From positions 186,001 to 250,000 of the forward strand of contig CANRGJ010000002.1 in assembly GCA_947630175.1 (NCBI GenBank): a stretch of DNA of 64,000 bases. Direction: 5' to 3'. The position numbers were made by a program, and so were the translations under genes. Under the pieces are notes generated by a model that worked only from the letters and a program-made list of their open reading frames with translations, was not told where the DNA came from and did no database searches. The DNA comes from an uncultured Ruminiclostridium sp. GTDB taxonomy: Bacteria > Bacillota > Clostridia > Oscillospirales > Ruminococcaceae. Of this stretch, positions 36,098-43,887 are shown one piece after another; positions within the stretch are counted from its first letter, which is position 1, and each line of letters starts with the position of its first letter.

Positions 36098-36586
36098 TTA
36101 CTTATTCTCGTTGGTTATCAGGGGGGTGTCGGGGTTCAGCTGATTGTACGCCTCTATCAGCTTTCTCACGGGAACGCCCTCGATAGTCATTTCATCATAT
36201 CCGCAGTCGGAGATCTCAACGCCTTTCAGATCGGCGCTCTTTATCTTCGTGTACTTCATATCCACACGCTCGATAAGGCTGTTGGAAAGGGTCATATCAA
36301 ACATGTGCGTCCCTTCCATGGAAAGCTCGTCTATTGAGGTTTCCCTCAGGTCCACAAGGTGGAATTTTGCGCCGCGCATACTCATATCGCTCAGCTTTGC
36401 CTTTTCCATATTGACGTTTTTCAGGCTCGCCCTTTCCCACAAGGCGTCGTGCATCTCGGTGCCTTCCATAAAGCACTCTGACATCTCGCTGTTGATGAAG
36501 GCGCAGCGGGCGATCTCAGCGTTTTTGAACGTGCAGGTACACATAAAGTCGATTTCTTTTCTTTGGATCTCTTCTATCTTCTCCAT
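36098..36586 (-). CDS. Pentapeptide-repeat protein in the glycolytic operon
   Basis: A 162-aa protein, most of which is a run of A-(D/N)-(L/M)-x-x type pentapeptides (for example FKNAEIARCAFINSEMSEC, ASLKNVNMEKAKLSDMSMRG). It would fold as a short right-handed quadrilateral beta-helix. Function is unknown; some family members bind DNA gyrase or act as structural adaptors. The ATG at 36586 follows GAGAGGAG; a TTG at 36616 is less likely. Its place between pgk and tpiA suggests co-expression with glycolysis, which is unusual for this family. Confidence 0.75.
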   Translation of the reverse strand: MEKIEEIQRKEIDFMCTCTFKNAEIARCAFINSEMSECFMEGTEMHDALWERASLKNVNMEKAKLSDMSMRGAKFHLVDLRETSIDELSMEGTHMFDMTLSNSLIERVDMKYTKIKSADLKGVEISDCGYDEMTIEGVPVRKLIEAYNQLNPDTPLITNENK

Positions 36587-36689
36587 AACAAGAAGCTCCT
36601 CTCTGCGAGTAAACAATGTATATGGGGAAAGCAGGCGGGGTTCAGCCCCTCGCCTGCCGTCCGCCGGTTTTGCGGAAAATCCGCCTGTT

Positions 36690-37910
36690 TTACTTATCCT
36701 CTACAACGGCGATACCGGGGAGGACCTTGCCCTCAAGGTATTCAAGAGATGCGCCGCCGCCTGTGGAGATGTGGCTCATCTTGTCGGCAAAGCCAAGCTG
36801 CATAACGGCAGCCGCGCTGTCGCCGCCGCCGATAACGGTGGTAGCGTCTGTGTCAGCAAGCGCCTGCGCAACGGCGATAGTTCCCTTTGCAAGAACGGGG
36901 TTCTCAAACACGCCCATAGGTCCGTTCCATACAACGGTCTTGGCGTTCTTTACTTCATTTGCGAACAGCTCCATAGTCTTAGGTCCGATGTCAAGTCCCA
37001 TCATATCTGCGGGGATCTTGTCAGCGTCTACCACTGAAACCTCTATCTCGGCGTCAATGGGGTCGGGGAACGCTTTTGCGATAGTGGCGTCAACGGGCAG
37101 GAGCAGCTTTTTGCCCAGGGTCTTTGCCTTTTCTATCATTTCCTTGCAGTAATCCAGCTTTTCGTCGTCAACAAGAGAAGTTCCTATCTCGCAGCCCTGA
37201 GCCTTCAGGAAGGTGTAAGCCATACCGCCGCCTATGATGAGGGTATCGCACTTTTCCAGCAGGTTGGAGATAACGTTCAGCTTGTCTGCTACCTTTGCGC
37301 CGCCCAGAATTGCTACGAAAGGACGAACGGGGTTTTCGACTGCGTTGCCGAGAAATTCTATTTCCTTGTTCATCAGGTAGCCCACAGCGGTCTCCTTGAC
37401 GAATTTTGCAACGCCTGCAGTCGAAGCGTGAGCTCTGTGAGCAGAACCGAATGCGTCCATAACGAATACTTCGTTGTGTACCAGATCGCCCAGCTCCTTG
37501 GAAAACTCTTCGCCGTTCTTGGTCTCTTCATTTCCACGGAAACGGGTGTTTTCAAGAACGACTATCTCGCCGTCCTGCATTTCGGCAACTGCCTTCTTTG
37601 CGTTTTCGCCTACAACTGTGTCGTCCTTGGCGAAGGTCACCTTGGTATCTACCAGTTCAGCCAGTCTGTCGGCGGCAGGCTTGAGGGAGAATTTGTCTTC
37701 AGGACCGTTCTTGGGCTTGCCGAGGTGAGAGCAGAGAACTATCCTTGCTCCGTTTTCAACCAGCTTGTTGATGGTGGGGAGTGCGGCGACGATACGGTTA
37801 TCGTTGGTGATAACGCCGTCCTTCAGGGGCACGTTGAAGTCCACGCGGACAAGGACGTATCTGCCCTTTACATTGATGTCTTCTACGTTTTTCTTGTTGA
37901 GCTTGCTCAT
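36690..37910 (-). CDS. pgk: Phosphoglycerate kinase
   Basis: A 406-aa two-lobed enzyme making ATP from 1,3-bisphosphoglycerate. The N-lobe signature [11 protein letters not shown] and substrate-binding residues [10 protein letters not shown] are intact, as are the C-lobe nucleotide motifs ([25 protein letters not shown]). It is the first gene of the glycolytic unit; gapA is not adjacent upstream. Codon use is highly biased, as expected for a strongly expressed gene. Confidence 0.95.
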   Translation of the reverse strand: MSKLNKKNVEDINVKGRYVLVRVDFNVPLKDGVITNDNRIVAALPTINKLVENGARIVLCSHLGKPKNGPEDKFSLKPAADRLAELVDTKVTFAKDDTVVGENAKKAVAEMQDGEIVVLENTRFRGNEETKNGEEFSKELGDLVHNEVFVMDAFGSAHRAHASTAGVAKFVKETAVGYLMNKEIEFLGNAVENPVRPFVAILGGAKVADKLNVISNLLEKCDTLIIGGGMAYTFLKAQGCEIGTSLVDDEKLDYCKEMIEKAKTLGKKLLLPVDATIAKAFPDPIDAEIEVSVVDADKIPADMMGLDIGPKTMELFANEVKNAKTVVWNGPMGVFENPVLAKGTIAVAQALADTDATTVIGGGDSAAAVMQLGFADKMSHISTGGGASLEYLEGKVLPGIAVVEDK

Positions 37911-37957
37911 TTTCAGTACCTTCCTTTTATGAAAAAATAATAATTAACGCTTATACT

Positions 37958-37986
37958 ATTGTAACAGAAATTTGTACTTATTTCAA
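37958..37986 (-). promoter_or_regulatory. Promoter of pgk
   Basis: On the minus strand TTGAAA (37986-37981), 17 bp and TACAAT (37963-37958), 47 nt upstream of the pgk ATG. Confidence 0.78.
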
Positions 37987-38031
37987 GAGGATTTTAGGTA
38001 AAATTTTGAAATTTTACCGTCTGTCGGGGTA

Positions 38032-38946
38032 CTAATTTTCTGCTCCGCTTTCGCCCTGTTCATCTTCGATGAATTCTTTTTCAAACTCCTCGTTAAATTC
38101 TTTTTCTATCGATTCGTCGCTGACGTCATCAACAGAGGCGGTCACATCAATTATATCATCAATGCTTATATCCTTATAACCGTTATTTTTGTAATATTCT
38201 ACATCTGCAAACGTAAGTGTCGCAAGATGCCGACGCAATCTTTCAGCCATAGGCTTATATGTAGCGAATGTTAAGCTGCCCGAGGCAACTCCGCCTATAA
38301 TCGGTATGACCTTTGAAACGCCTTTTGCAAATATTTCCTTTGTCATTCTCACACCGAGGGCAGTGGCAATTTTCTTTACAATACGATATAGAGCAACCTT
38401 GGTAAGGGCTTTTCGGGCAATTACTTTACCTGCATGCTCCGCAGCGGACAGAGATAATTTTGTGATAACGTTCGCTGCACCGCTTACCCCAAACATTACA
38501 CCAGTGAACAGCGTGAGCAGGGTAGCGGTTTTATCGTCAATTTCGCTTATTTCACTATCGTCTTCACTTTTATCATCATATAGCTGCTGCCAACCGTAAA
38601 GATAGACCAATTTATGAAGCACTCTGAGCATATGAGCAAAATACTGCGCAAGATCGGCGGGTATTGTGCCGATCATAGCGAGTCCTCCGGGAATCCCCGC
38701 CGCAAACGATATTGCAGAAACCTTAGCCGTTTCAAACATTATTGTTTCCTTTGCAAGTTTGTTGATTTCATCAACTGTTATACCTGCATATGCGGGGTTA
38801 TGCTCAATCGCTGTTTTGACAGTTTCTTCATCATAATGCTTGCTTAGCACGGATTGTAAAAATTTTTCTCTGTCAATTCTCACCAGCGGTAAATTTGCTG
38901 TATTTTTCAGTAACTCGCCAAAATTGATAATTTGATTTTTTTCCAT
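38032..38946 (-). CDS. EcsC-family protein
   Basis: A 304-aa protein with hydrophobic stretches AAGIPGGLAMIGTIPADLAQ and KVIPIIGGVASGSLTFATYK followed by RRHLATL, the spacing of the EcsC family. Those proteins associate with membranes and are linked to ABC export or stress in Bacillus, but have no known reaction. The C-terminal 50 residues are strongly acidic (EKEFNEEFEKEFIEDEQGE). It is more AT-rich than its neighbours. It starts 27 nt after degV with only a weak ribosome site. Confidence 0.7.
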   Translation of the reverse strand: MEKNQIINFGELLKNTANLPLVRIDREKFLQSVLSKHYDEETVKTAIEHNPAYAGITVDEINKLAKETIMFETAKVSAISFAAGIPGGLAMIGTIPADLAQYFAHMLRVLHKLVYLYGWQQLYDDKSEDDSEISEIDDKTATLLTLFTGVMFGVSGAANVITKLSLSAAEHAGKVIARKALTKVALYRIVKKIATALGVRMTKEIFAKGVSKVIPIIGGVASGSLTFATYKPMAERLRRHLATLTFADVEYYKNNGYKDISIDDIIDVTASVDDVSDESIEKEFNEEFEKEFIEDEQGESGAEN

Positions 38947-38973
38947 AATGATAGCCTGCTTTAATTTATTTTT

Positions 38974-39843
38974 TTATCTCCTCGGTTTCCCTTTGATAAT
39001 AACTCCGATAAACTTAGGTCCTGCGTTGCTGGCAACGACGTAGCCGCATTCCTCCTGCATAACAAGATCCCTGCCGCACTTTTTCACCATCGTTTTTCTG
39101 AAAAGCTCCTCCATTTCGGGGGCGGTGGTGGTGAGGATATGCCACGGGGTCTCGGGTATCATCTGCTCGTAGATGTAGTCCACCGCCGCTAAAACAGCAG
39201 CTTTTTCACCTCTGCATTTTTTCAGCACCTTGCTTTCCCCGTCGATAAGGGAAATAACAGGCTTCAGCGCCAGCATTTCGCCTAAAAATGCTGCCGCCGC
39301 ACTTATTCTGCCCGACTTTTTCATATGGCGCAGGTTAAAGCCGATTATGTATATCTCGCAGCAATTGAACCAGTCCTCCATAAAGCCAAGAACCATCTCA
39401 CAGCTTGCGCCCGCCTCCAGCTTTTTCGCTCCTTCCACGATAGGATAGCCGTAGCCCAGAGAATAGCAGTGGCTGTCCACAACGTGAATTTTCGTTTTGC
39501 CGAGAGCGCCGCTTTCACGCAGGTTCTTTTCCGCCTGGACTGCGTTTGCGTAGGTCTGGGAGCCTGTGGAGTTTATCAATACAACGATAACGTCCTCCCA
39601 GCCCTCCGACGCACATTCCTTAAACTTTTCCTCAAAGCGGAAAACGGTTATCTGGCTAGTTTTTGGGAGAAATTCGGATTTGTCGATAAGGTCGTAAAAC
39701 TCGTGATTTGTGACGGTCTGGCGCTCGATAAGCGTCTGGTCGCCCAGAGTCACCTCAAAGCTCATAATGTCGATATTGTAGCGTGCCTCGTCCTCCTTGG
39801 AGATGTCACAACCGCTGTCCGTGATTATTTTTACCTTTGGCAT
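38974..39843 (-). CDS. DegV-family fatty-acid-binding protein
   Basis: A 289-aa two-domain protein of the DegV/FakB family. KIITDSGCDIS starts the N-terminal domain, followed by KTSQITVFRFEE and VVLINSTGSQTYANA (the conserved Ser/Thr that holds the fatty-acid carboxylate). C-terminal GRISAAAAFLGEMLALKP is also typical. FakB proteins present fatty acids to the FakA kinase; no fakA is nearby, so the acyl-binding role rests on family knowledge. It is 19 nt downstream of trmL. Confidence 0.88.
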   Translation of the reverse strand: MPKVKIITDSGCDISKEDEARYNIDIMSFEVTLGDQTLIERQTVTNHEFYDLIDKSEFLPKTSQITVFRFEEKFKECASEGWEDVIVVLINSTGSQTYANAVQAEKNLRESGALGKTKIHVVDSHCYSLGYGYPIVEGAKKLEAGASCEMVLGFMEDWFNCCEIYIIGFNLRHMKKSGRISAAAAFLGEMLALKPVISLIDGESKVLKKCRGEKAAVLAAVDYIYEQMIPETPWHILTTTAPEMEELFRKTMVKKCGRDLVMQEECGYVVASNAGPKFIGVIIKGKPRR

Positions 39844-39862
39844 AATGTTGTTTCCTTTCGTT

Positions 39863-40366
39863 CTATATATTGTTTGCGTCTGTCCAGACGTATTTTGTAA
39901 GGCTGCCTTTATTTTTCAATTCGGGAAAATCCCACTGGCGAAGGACTTCGTATGCTCCTATCGCAACGCTGTTGGATAAGTTAAGGCTTCTCGCCTCGTC
40001 TATCATAGGTATGCGCACACAGCGCTCCTTATTTGCGAAAAGCAGTTCTTCAGGCAGTCCCCTGTCCTCCCTGCCGAAAAGGAGATAGGCTTTGTCGGGA
40101 TATTTCACGTCACAATATGTATTTACCGCTTTGGTGGAGAAGTAAAAATATTCCCCCTTTGTCCTTGAGAAAAAATCATTCAAGCCGTCGTAATAAGTTA
40201 TGTCTAAAAAGTGCCAGTAGTCCAGCCCTGCGTGTTTCAGCTTTCTGTCATCAACCGAAAATCCCATAGGCTTTATCAGATGAAGTCTTGCTCCCGTCAC
40301 TGCGCAGGTGCGGGCGATGTTGCCTGTGTTCTGCGGTATCTGGGGCTCTACAAGTACGATGTTCAG
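39863..40366 (-). CDS. trmL: tRNA (cytidine34-2'-O)-methyltransferase TrmL
   Basis: A SPOUT-family methyltransferase of about 167 aa modifying the wobble base of some leucine tRNAs. The family start NIVLVEPQIPQNTGNIARTC is present, as are the knot motifs LLFGREDRGLP and LNLSNSVAIGAYEVLRQ. No ATG, GTG or TTG lies in frame downstream of the apparent promoter at 40410-40438. The best match to family starts is a CTG at 40366 (or ATA at 40372). The reading frame does stay open to an ATG at 40480, but that is upstream of the promoter and has no ribosome site. Start confidence is low; the gene call is strong. Confidence 0.85.
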   Translation of the reverse strand: MNIVLVEPQIPQNTGNIARTCAVTGARLHLIKPMGFSVDDRKLKHAGLDYWHFLDITYYDGLNDFFSRTKGEYFYFSTKAVNTYCDVKYPDKAYLLFGREDRGLPEELLFANKERCVRIPMIDEARSLNLSNSVAIGAYEVLRQWDFPELKNKGSLTKYVWTDANNI

Positions 40367-40409
40367 TTCTATTTTTGTTCCAGCTTTCTTTAATTCGATA
40401 GATGGATAT

Positions 40410-40438
40410 ATTTTAGCATACTTTTTGGGATTTGTAAA
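40410..40438 (-). promoter_or_regulatory. Promoter of trmL-degV
   Basis: On the minus strand TTTACA (40438-40433), 17 bp and TAAAAT (40415-40410). The expected start point is about 37 nt upstream of the proposed trmL start. Confidence 0.65.
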
Positions 40439-40445
40439 GAGCAAG

Positions 40446-40474
40446 TTGACTTTGACATAACGGTGTGATACAAT
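40446..40474 (+). promoter_or_regulatory. Promoter of the ParB-like gene pair
   Basis: TTGACT (40446-40451), 17 bp and TACAAT (40469-40474), 21 nt before the ATG at 40496. It is back to back with the trmL promoter. Confidence 0.75.
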
Positions 40475-40495
40475 CAGCATAAAGGGGGCAAGGGT

Positions 40496-41122
40496 ATGGA
40501 AATAGAAAGAATAAATTCTTATGACGACAAAAGATTTTCAAAAGAGGTGCTTTTTGAACACGGCGCTTTTCTCATAGACAAAAACCGTCCCTGTTCGTTT
40601 AAAATAACAGGCGAACGCTCTGCCAAGGTGCTTTGCGACAGCTATGAGGGTATTCGGCAGGTCATAGAGCAGTTCCGCTTTTTTACGGAGCATATAACGA
40701 CCTTTTATGACGCATACGGCAATATTATTGCGGAATATCCGCCCGTGGCGCTGAGGGAAATGACGGTAAACGACATTCAGCCCTCCCAGTTCTTTGTGGA
40801 CAGCGACAAGCTGAAAGCGATCTCCTCTTTTATAAAAGATCCTAAAGATATAATCATTCCTGTGCTGTATGACAAGCGCTGCGGCAGGTATATTTCCCTT
40901 GACGGGCATACAAGGCTTTTCTTTGCCTGCAATAAAGGCTGGGAAAAGGTGAGGGTATTTGAAAGTGAAAGCGACGATTATATTTATCATTTTGTCGATG
41001 AGGCAAGAAAAAGGGGGATATTCAGCCCAAAGGATATAACCCAGCTTTCACACAGCGAGTATGTGGAAAAGTGGGACGGGTATTGCGACGATTTTTTCGC
41101 AAGACAAGAACAGCAACACTAA
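40496..41122 (+). CDS. ParB/sulfiredoxin-like domain protein
   Basis: A 208-aa soluble protein. Residues about 90-155 contain NDIQPSQFFVDSDKLKAI and ISLDGHTRLFFACNKGWEKV, which resemble the ParB/Srx nuclease-like core (a D-G-H-x-R loop after an 'x-x-I-x-P-V' strand). The N-terminal 85 residues and the C-terminal acidic helix are unrecognised. There is no helix-turn-helix, so it is not a chromosome-partition ParB. AAAGGGGG precedes the ATG. It is followed after 12 nt by the monooxygenase-like gene. Confidence 0.6.
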   Translation: MEIERINSYDDKRFSKEVLFEHGAFLIDKNRPCSFKITGERSAKVLCDSYEGIRQVIEQFRFFTEHITTFYDAYGNIIAEYPPVALREMTVNDIQPSQFFVDSDKLKAISSFIKDPKDIIIPVLYDKRCGRYISLDGHTRLFFACNKGWEKVRVFESESDDYIYHFVDEARKRGIFSPKDITQLSHSEYVEKWDGYCDDFFARQEQQH

Positions 41123-41134
41123 ACGGAGGGAATT

Positions 41135-41467
41135 ATGGCAGTAACGATAAACATTTATTACAGCGGGAAAAACGGGAACGCAAGAAAATTCGCCGAGGAA
41201 ATGACCTTGTCGGGAACGGTGGATAAAATTCGTGTTGAGGAGGGAAATCTCGGCTATGATTATTTTTTCCCTATGGCGGACGATGAAACGGTCTTGCTGA
41301 TCGACAAGTGGCAGGATCAACATTCGCTGGACCTGCACCACGCCTCGCCGATGATGCAAACGATAGCGGAACTGAGGGAAAAATACGACCTGCATATGCG
41401 GGTGGAAAGGTACGTTTCGGACGACCAGTGCGTTCCTGAAAGCGACAGGAAATTTATAAAAGATTGA
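41135..41467 (+). CDS. Antibiotic-biosynthesis-monooxygenase-like (YgiN type) protein
   Basis: A 110-aa single ABM-fold protein (ferredoxin-like dimer). The pattern of a strand, NARKFAEEM, GNLGYDYFFPMADDETVLLIDKW and HHASPMMQTIAEL is that of small quinol monooxygenases such as YgiN. The actual substrate in an anaerobe is unclear. The ribosome site GGAGGG is strong. It forms a two-gene unit with the ParB-like gene. Confidence 0.82.
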   Translation: MAVTINIYYSGKNGNARKFAEEMTLSGTVDKIRVEEGNLGYDYFFPMADDETVLLIDKWQDQHSLDLHHASPMMQTIAELREKYDLHMRVERYVSDDQCVPESDRKFIKD

Positions 41468-41482
41468 TGTTGAAATATATAG

Positions 41483-41623
41483 AAAAAAGCGGCCGATATT
41501 TCGGTCGCCCTGACTGCCTGCGGCAGTCGCTGATCGAAATGGAGAGGAAACCCTGACGGTTTCCTCTCCAAACCTCTCTTTCCCTCCGAAATTTAAGAAA
41601 AAAGCGGCCGCTGCTGCGGTCGC
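41483..41623 (-). terminator. Tandem twin terminators plus hairpins between convergent genes
   Basis: Two near-identical minus-strand terminators flank other hairpins. GCGACCG/CGGCCGC stems with different 6-nt loops lie at 41489-41508 and 41604-41623, each followed by a six-T run on the minus strand. Between them are GACTGCC-TGC-GGCAGTC (41512-41528) and a 12-bp GGAGAGGAAACC hairpin (41541-41569). The nearest minus-strand gene is the Amt-PII fusion ending at 41666. Confidence 0.8.
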
Positions 41624-41665
41624 CCTTTCTTTATAACCTATATGCCCGGAGGATCAAATACAAAT

Positions 41666-43426
41666 TTATTCGTTGTCCTGCAACGCGTCGTAGCCTTCCT
41701 CGCCGGTCCTTACCTTGAGGACGTTCTCAACGTCGTAGACGAATATCTTGCCGTCGCCTATCTTGCCTGTGTAGAGGGCGTTCTTTGCCGCCTGGATAAC
41801 CTTTTCAACAGGCACCTTGCAGACTACTACCTCCACCTTTACCTTAGGCAGGAGCCTGGGTTCCATAGGAACGCCGCGGTAGAACTCGGTAGAGCCCTTC
41901 TGCATACCGCAGCCCATGGTGTTGGTGACGGTCATACCTGTAATTCCTATATTGGACAAAGCGTTCTTCAAAGCCTCGAAACGCTCCAGCTTGGTGATTA
42001 TCTCCACCTTTGTCATCTTCACGTCCCCTGCAGGAGCTTTGTCCGCAGGCTTATGCTCAACGGGAACGGCGTTTTCAACGCCTGCGTTTATGGTCATTAC
42101 CTCATGCTCATTTTCCTCAACGGTGCCTTCAACGTGCATCATTGGAATGAAGTCGGCGTAAGAGGACAGCAGACCGTGTTCGGTAGAGTCAAGTCCCACG
42201 ATCTCCTCGTGTCTGGAAACACGCAGACCGATAGTCTTTTTAAGTACGAAGAACAGTACGAAGCAAGTCACAGCCGCCCAAGCCGCTACGGTCACAAAGC
42301 CGAGAGCCTGTATTCCCAGCTGTTTGAAGCCGCCGCCGTAGAACAGACCTGTTATTCCGTCCTGACCCTGGCCTGTTGCGAAAAGTCCTACCGCAAGAGT
42401 GCCCCAGATACCGTTGAAGCAGTGAACGGCAACTGCGCCCACAGGGTCGTCTACCTTCAGCTTGTAATCCAGCAGCCATACGCCGAAGCATACCAGAAGT
42501 CCTGCCACGATACCGATTATTGCGGAGCCCAGAGCGTCAACGTCTGCGCAGGGGGCAGTTATTGCAACCAGACCTGCCAGCGAGCCGTTAAGCGACATTG
42601 AAACGTCGGGCTTGCCGTTCTTTATCCATGTGAACAGCATTGTGGTGCAGGTCGCTACTGCGGGAGCTATGGTAGTTGTAAGGAATATCTGTCCGAGGTA
42701 ATCGGTGTTGCCTGCGGCGGCGCCGTTAAAGCCGTACCAACCGAACCAGAGAATGAACACGCCCAGTGCGCCTAAAGTCATGGAGTGACCCAGGATAGCC
42801 TTAGGCTTGCCGTCCTTGGTGAACTTGCCGATACGGGCGCCTTCCATAGCCGCACCGATGAACGCCGCGATACCGCCAACCATATGTATTGCGGTAGAGC
42901 CTGCGAAGTCAATGAAGCCCAGCTGTGCCAGCCAGCCGCCGCCCCAGATCCAGTGCGCCTCGATAGGATAGATAACAAGGCTGATTATGCCTGAATAGAT
43001 GCAGTAGGTGGAAAATTTCGTTCTTTCCGCCATAGCGCCTGAAACTATCGTTGCGGCGGTAGCGCAAAACACAAGGTTGAACACGAAGTTGTGCCACGGG
43101 AAGTTGGCAAAGTCGGTGAATATCCCCAGCGTGGGAAGTCCCAGAAATCCGCCCAGTGCGTCCTCGCCGCACATAAGCCCGAAGCCCAGCAGCGTGAACA
43201 TTACCGTGCCTATGCAGAAGTCCATAAGGTTCTTCATTATAATGTTGCCTGCGTTCTTTGCTCTGGTGAAACCGCTTTCTACCATCGCAAAGCCGCACTG
43301 CATAAAGAATACCAGCGCTGCTCCTATCAGGAACCAGACGCCCTCCGTGCCGAATATCGTGGTGTTGACCGCCATCGTGACGTCGTCAGCCGCGCCTTCA
43401 GCCATTAAAGTCATAATTGTGTCCAA
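41666..43426 (-). CDS. amt: Ammonium transporter fused to a PII signalling domain
   Basis: A 586-aa fusion. Residues about 1-440 are an eleven-helix Amt channel (TRAKNAGNIIMKNLMDF; the conserved Asp in FIDFAGSTAIHMVGG; the second pore His in VHCFNGIWGTLAVG). After a linker (HKPADKAPAGDVK), residues about 470-586 are a PII/GlnK domain: KVEIITKLERFEALKNAL, T-loop STEFYRGVPMEPRLLPKVKVE, and TGKIGDGKIFVYDVENVLKVRT (cut here). The Tyr that GlnD uridylylates (Tyr51 in GlnB) aligns with Met, so control is probably by ligand alone. The TTG at 43426 is 7 nt from AAAGGGG and is preferred; an ATG at 43414 is possible. Confidence 0.92.
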   Translation of the reverse strand: MDTIMTLMAEGAADDVTMAVNTTIFGTEGVWFLIGAALVFFMQCGFAMVESGFTRAKNAGNIIMKNLMDFCIGTVMFTLLGFGLMCGEDALGGFLGLPTLGIFTDFANFPWHNFVFNLVFCATAATIVSGAMAERTKFSTYCIYSGIISLVIYPIEAHWIWGGGWLAQLGFIDFAGSTAIHMVGGIAAFIGAAMEGARIGKFTKDGKPKAILGHSMTLGALGVFILWFGWYGFNGAAAGNTDYLGQIFLTTTIAPAVATCTTMLFTWIKNGKPDVSMSLNGSLAGLVAITAPCADVDALGSAIIGIVAGLLVCFGVWLLDYKLKVDDPVGAVAVHCFNGIWGTLAVGLFATGQGQDGITGLFYGGGFKQLGIQALGFVTVAAWAAVTCFVLFFVLKKTIGLRVSRHEEIVGLDSTEHGLLSSYADFIPMMHVEGTVEENEHEVMTINAGVENAVPVEHKPADKAPAGDVKMTKVEIITKLERFEALKNALSNIGITGMTVTNTMGCGMQKGSTEFYRGVPMEPRLLPKVKVEVVVCKVPVEKVIQAAKNALYTGKIGDGKIFVYDVENVLKVRTGEEGYDALQDNE

Positions 43427-43463
43427 AGTGATTGCCCCTTTCTCTTTATAGCCTGAATAACGA

Positions 43464-43512
43464 AAAGGAGCTTTTGTCTCCCCGCACAACACGGGTGTAC
43501 AAAAGCTCCTTT
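43464..43512 (-). promoter_or_regulatory. Long hairpin in the amt leader
   Basis: AAAGGAGCTTTTGT (43464-43477 on the plus strand) pairs perfectly over 14 bp with 43499-43512. An inner CCCG/CGGG mini-stem sits between, and on the minus strand TTTTCG follows. It lies wholly within the predicted 5' UTR of amt, so it may attenuate transcription or control translation. Confidence 0.65.
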
Positions 43513-43525
43513 GCTTTATGTTCAT

Positions 43526-43554
43526 ATTATAATCGCCAAGGCGGATTTTGTCAA
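43526..43554 (-). promoter_or_regulatory. Consensus promoter of amt with palindromic spacer
   Basis: On the minus strand TTGACA (43554-43549), 17 bp and TATAAT (43531-43526): both boxes are perfect consensus. The spacer contains CCGCC-TT-GGCG, an inverted repeat that could be an operator. Confidence 0.85.
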
Positions 43555-43660
43555 TAGATTTTTGCAAGTTTTTTGTTTAAATCTTGCATTTTGTTGAAAT
43601 TTTATAGGATTTTTAGGGTAGGTCAATAGGTTTTTTGCAATTTTAACAATCGGAACTGGC

Positions 43661-43887
43661 AAAACAGACGGGTGCGAAACTCTCACTGTACCATTGGGGG
43701 AGACCCTTTTGGAAAAGGGTCATCCCCCAAACCCCCTCCCTAAAACTTCTGACTATTTTTTTCAAGGGGGCTGAAGCCCCCTTGGAAAAAATCATTAAAA
43801 GTCTTTGGAAAGGGGTCTGGGGAATAACCTTTCTTCAGAAAGGTTTTCCCCAGCGGTAAAGGCAGGGTCCCCGCACCCGTCTGTTTT
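43661..43887 (+). repeat. Nested-hairpin interspersed repeat (family B), full copy
   Basis: The outermost arms are a perfect 16-bp inverted repeat (AAAACAGACGGGTGCG at 43661-43676 with 43872-43887). Inside, TACCATTGGGG pairs with CCCCAGCGGTA. Three hairpins follow: a GGGGGA/TCCCCC stem around ACCCTTTT-GG-AAAAGGGT, a CAAGGGGGCT-GA-AGCCCCCTTG stem, and AACCTTTC-TTCA-GAAAGGTT. The last base of the outer arm overlaps the stop codon of the pyridoxamine kinase gene. It is the main content of 43427-43885 besides the amt promoter and leader. Confidence 0.92.

Noticed and set aside
41483-41623. Possible CRISPR-like repeat spacing
   Set aside because: Only two repeats, each a clear terminator hairpin with T-run; no regular spacers and no cas genes anywhere in the window.
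43661-43887. Riboswitch or ribosomal leader for the neighbouring amt gene
   Set aside because: The same structured sequence recurs at 50642 and at base 1 in unrelated contexts, and here it lies upstream of the amt promoter, so it is a repeat element rather than a leader.
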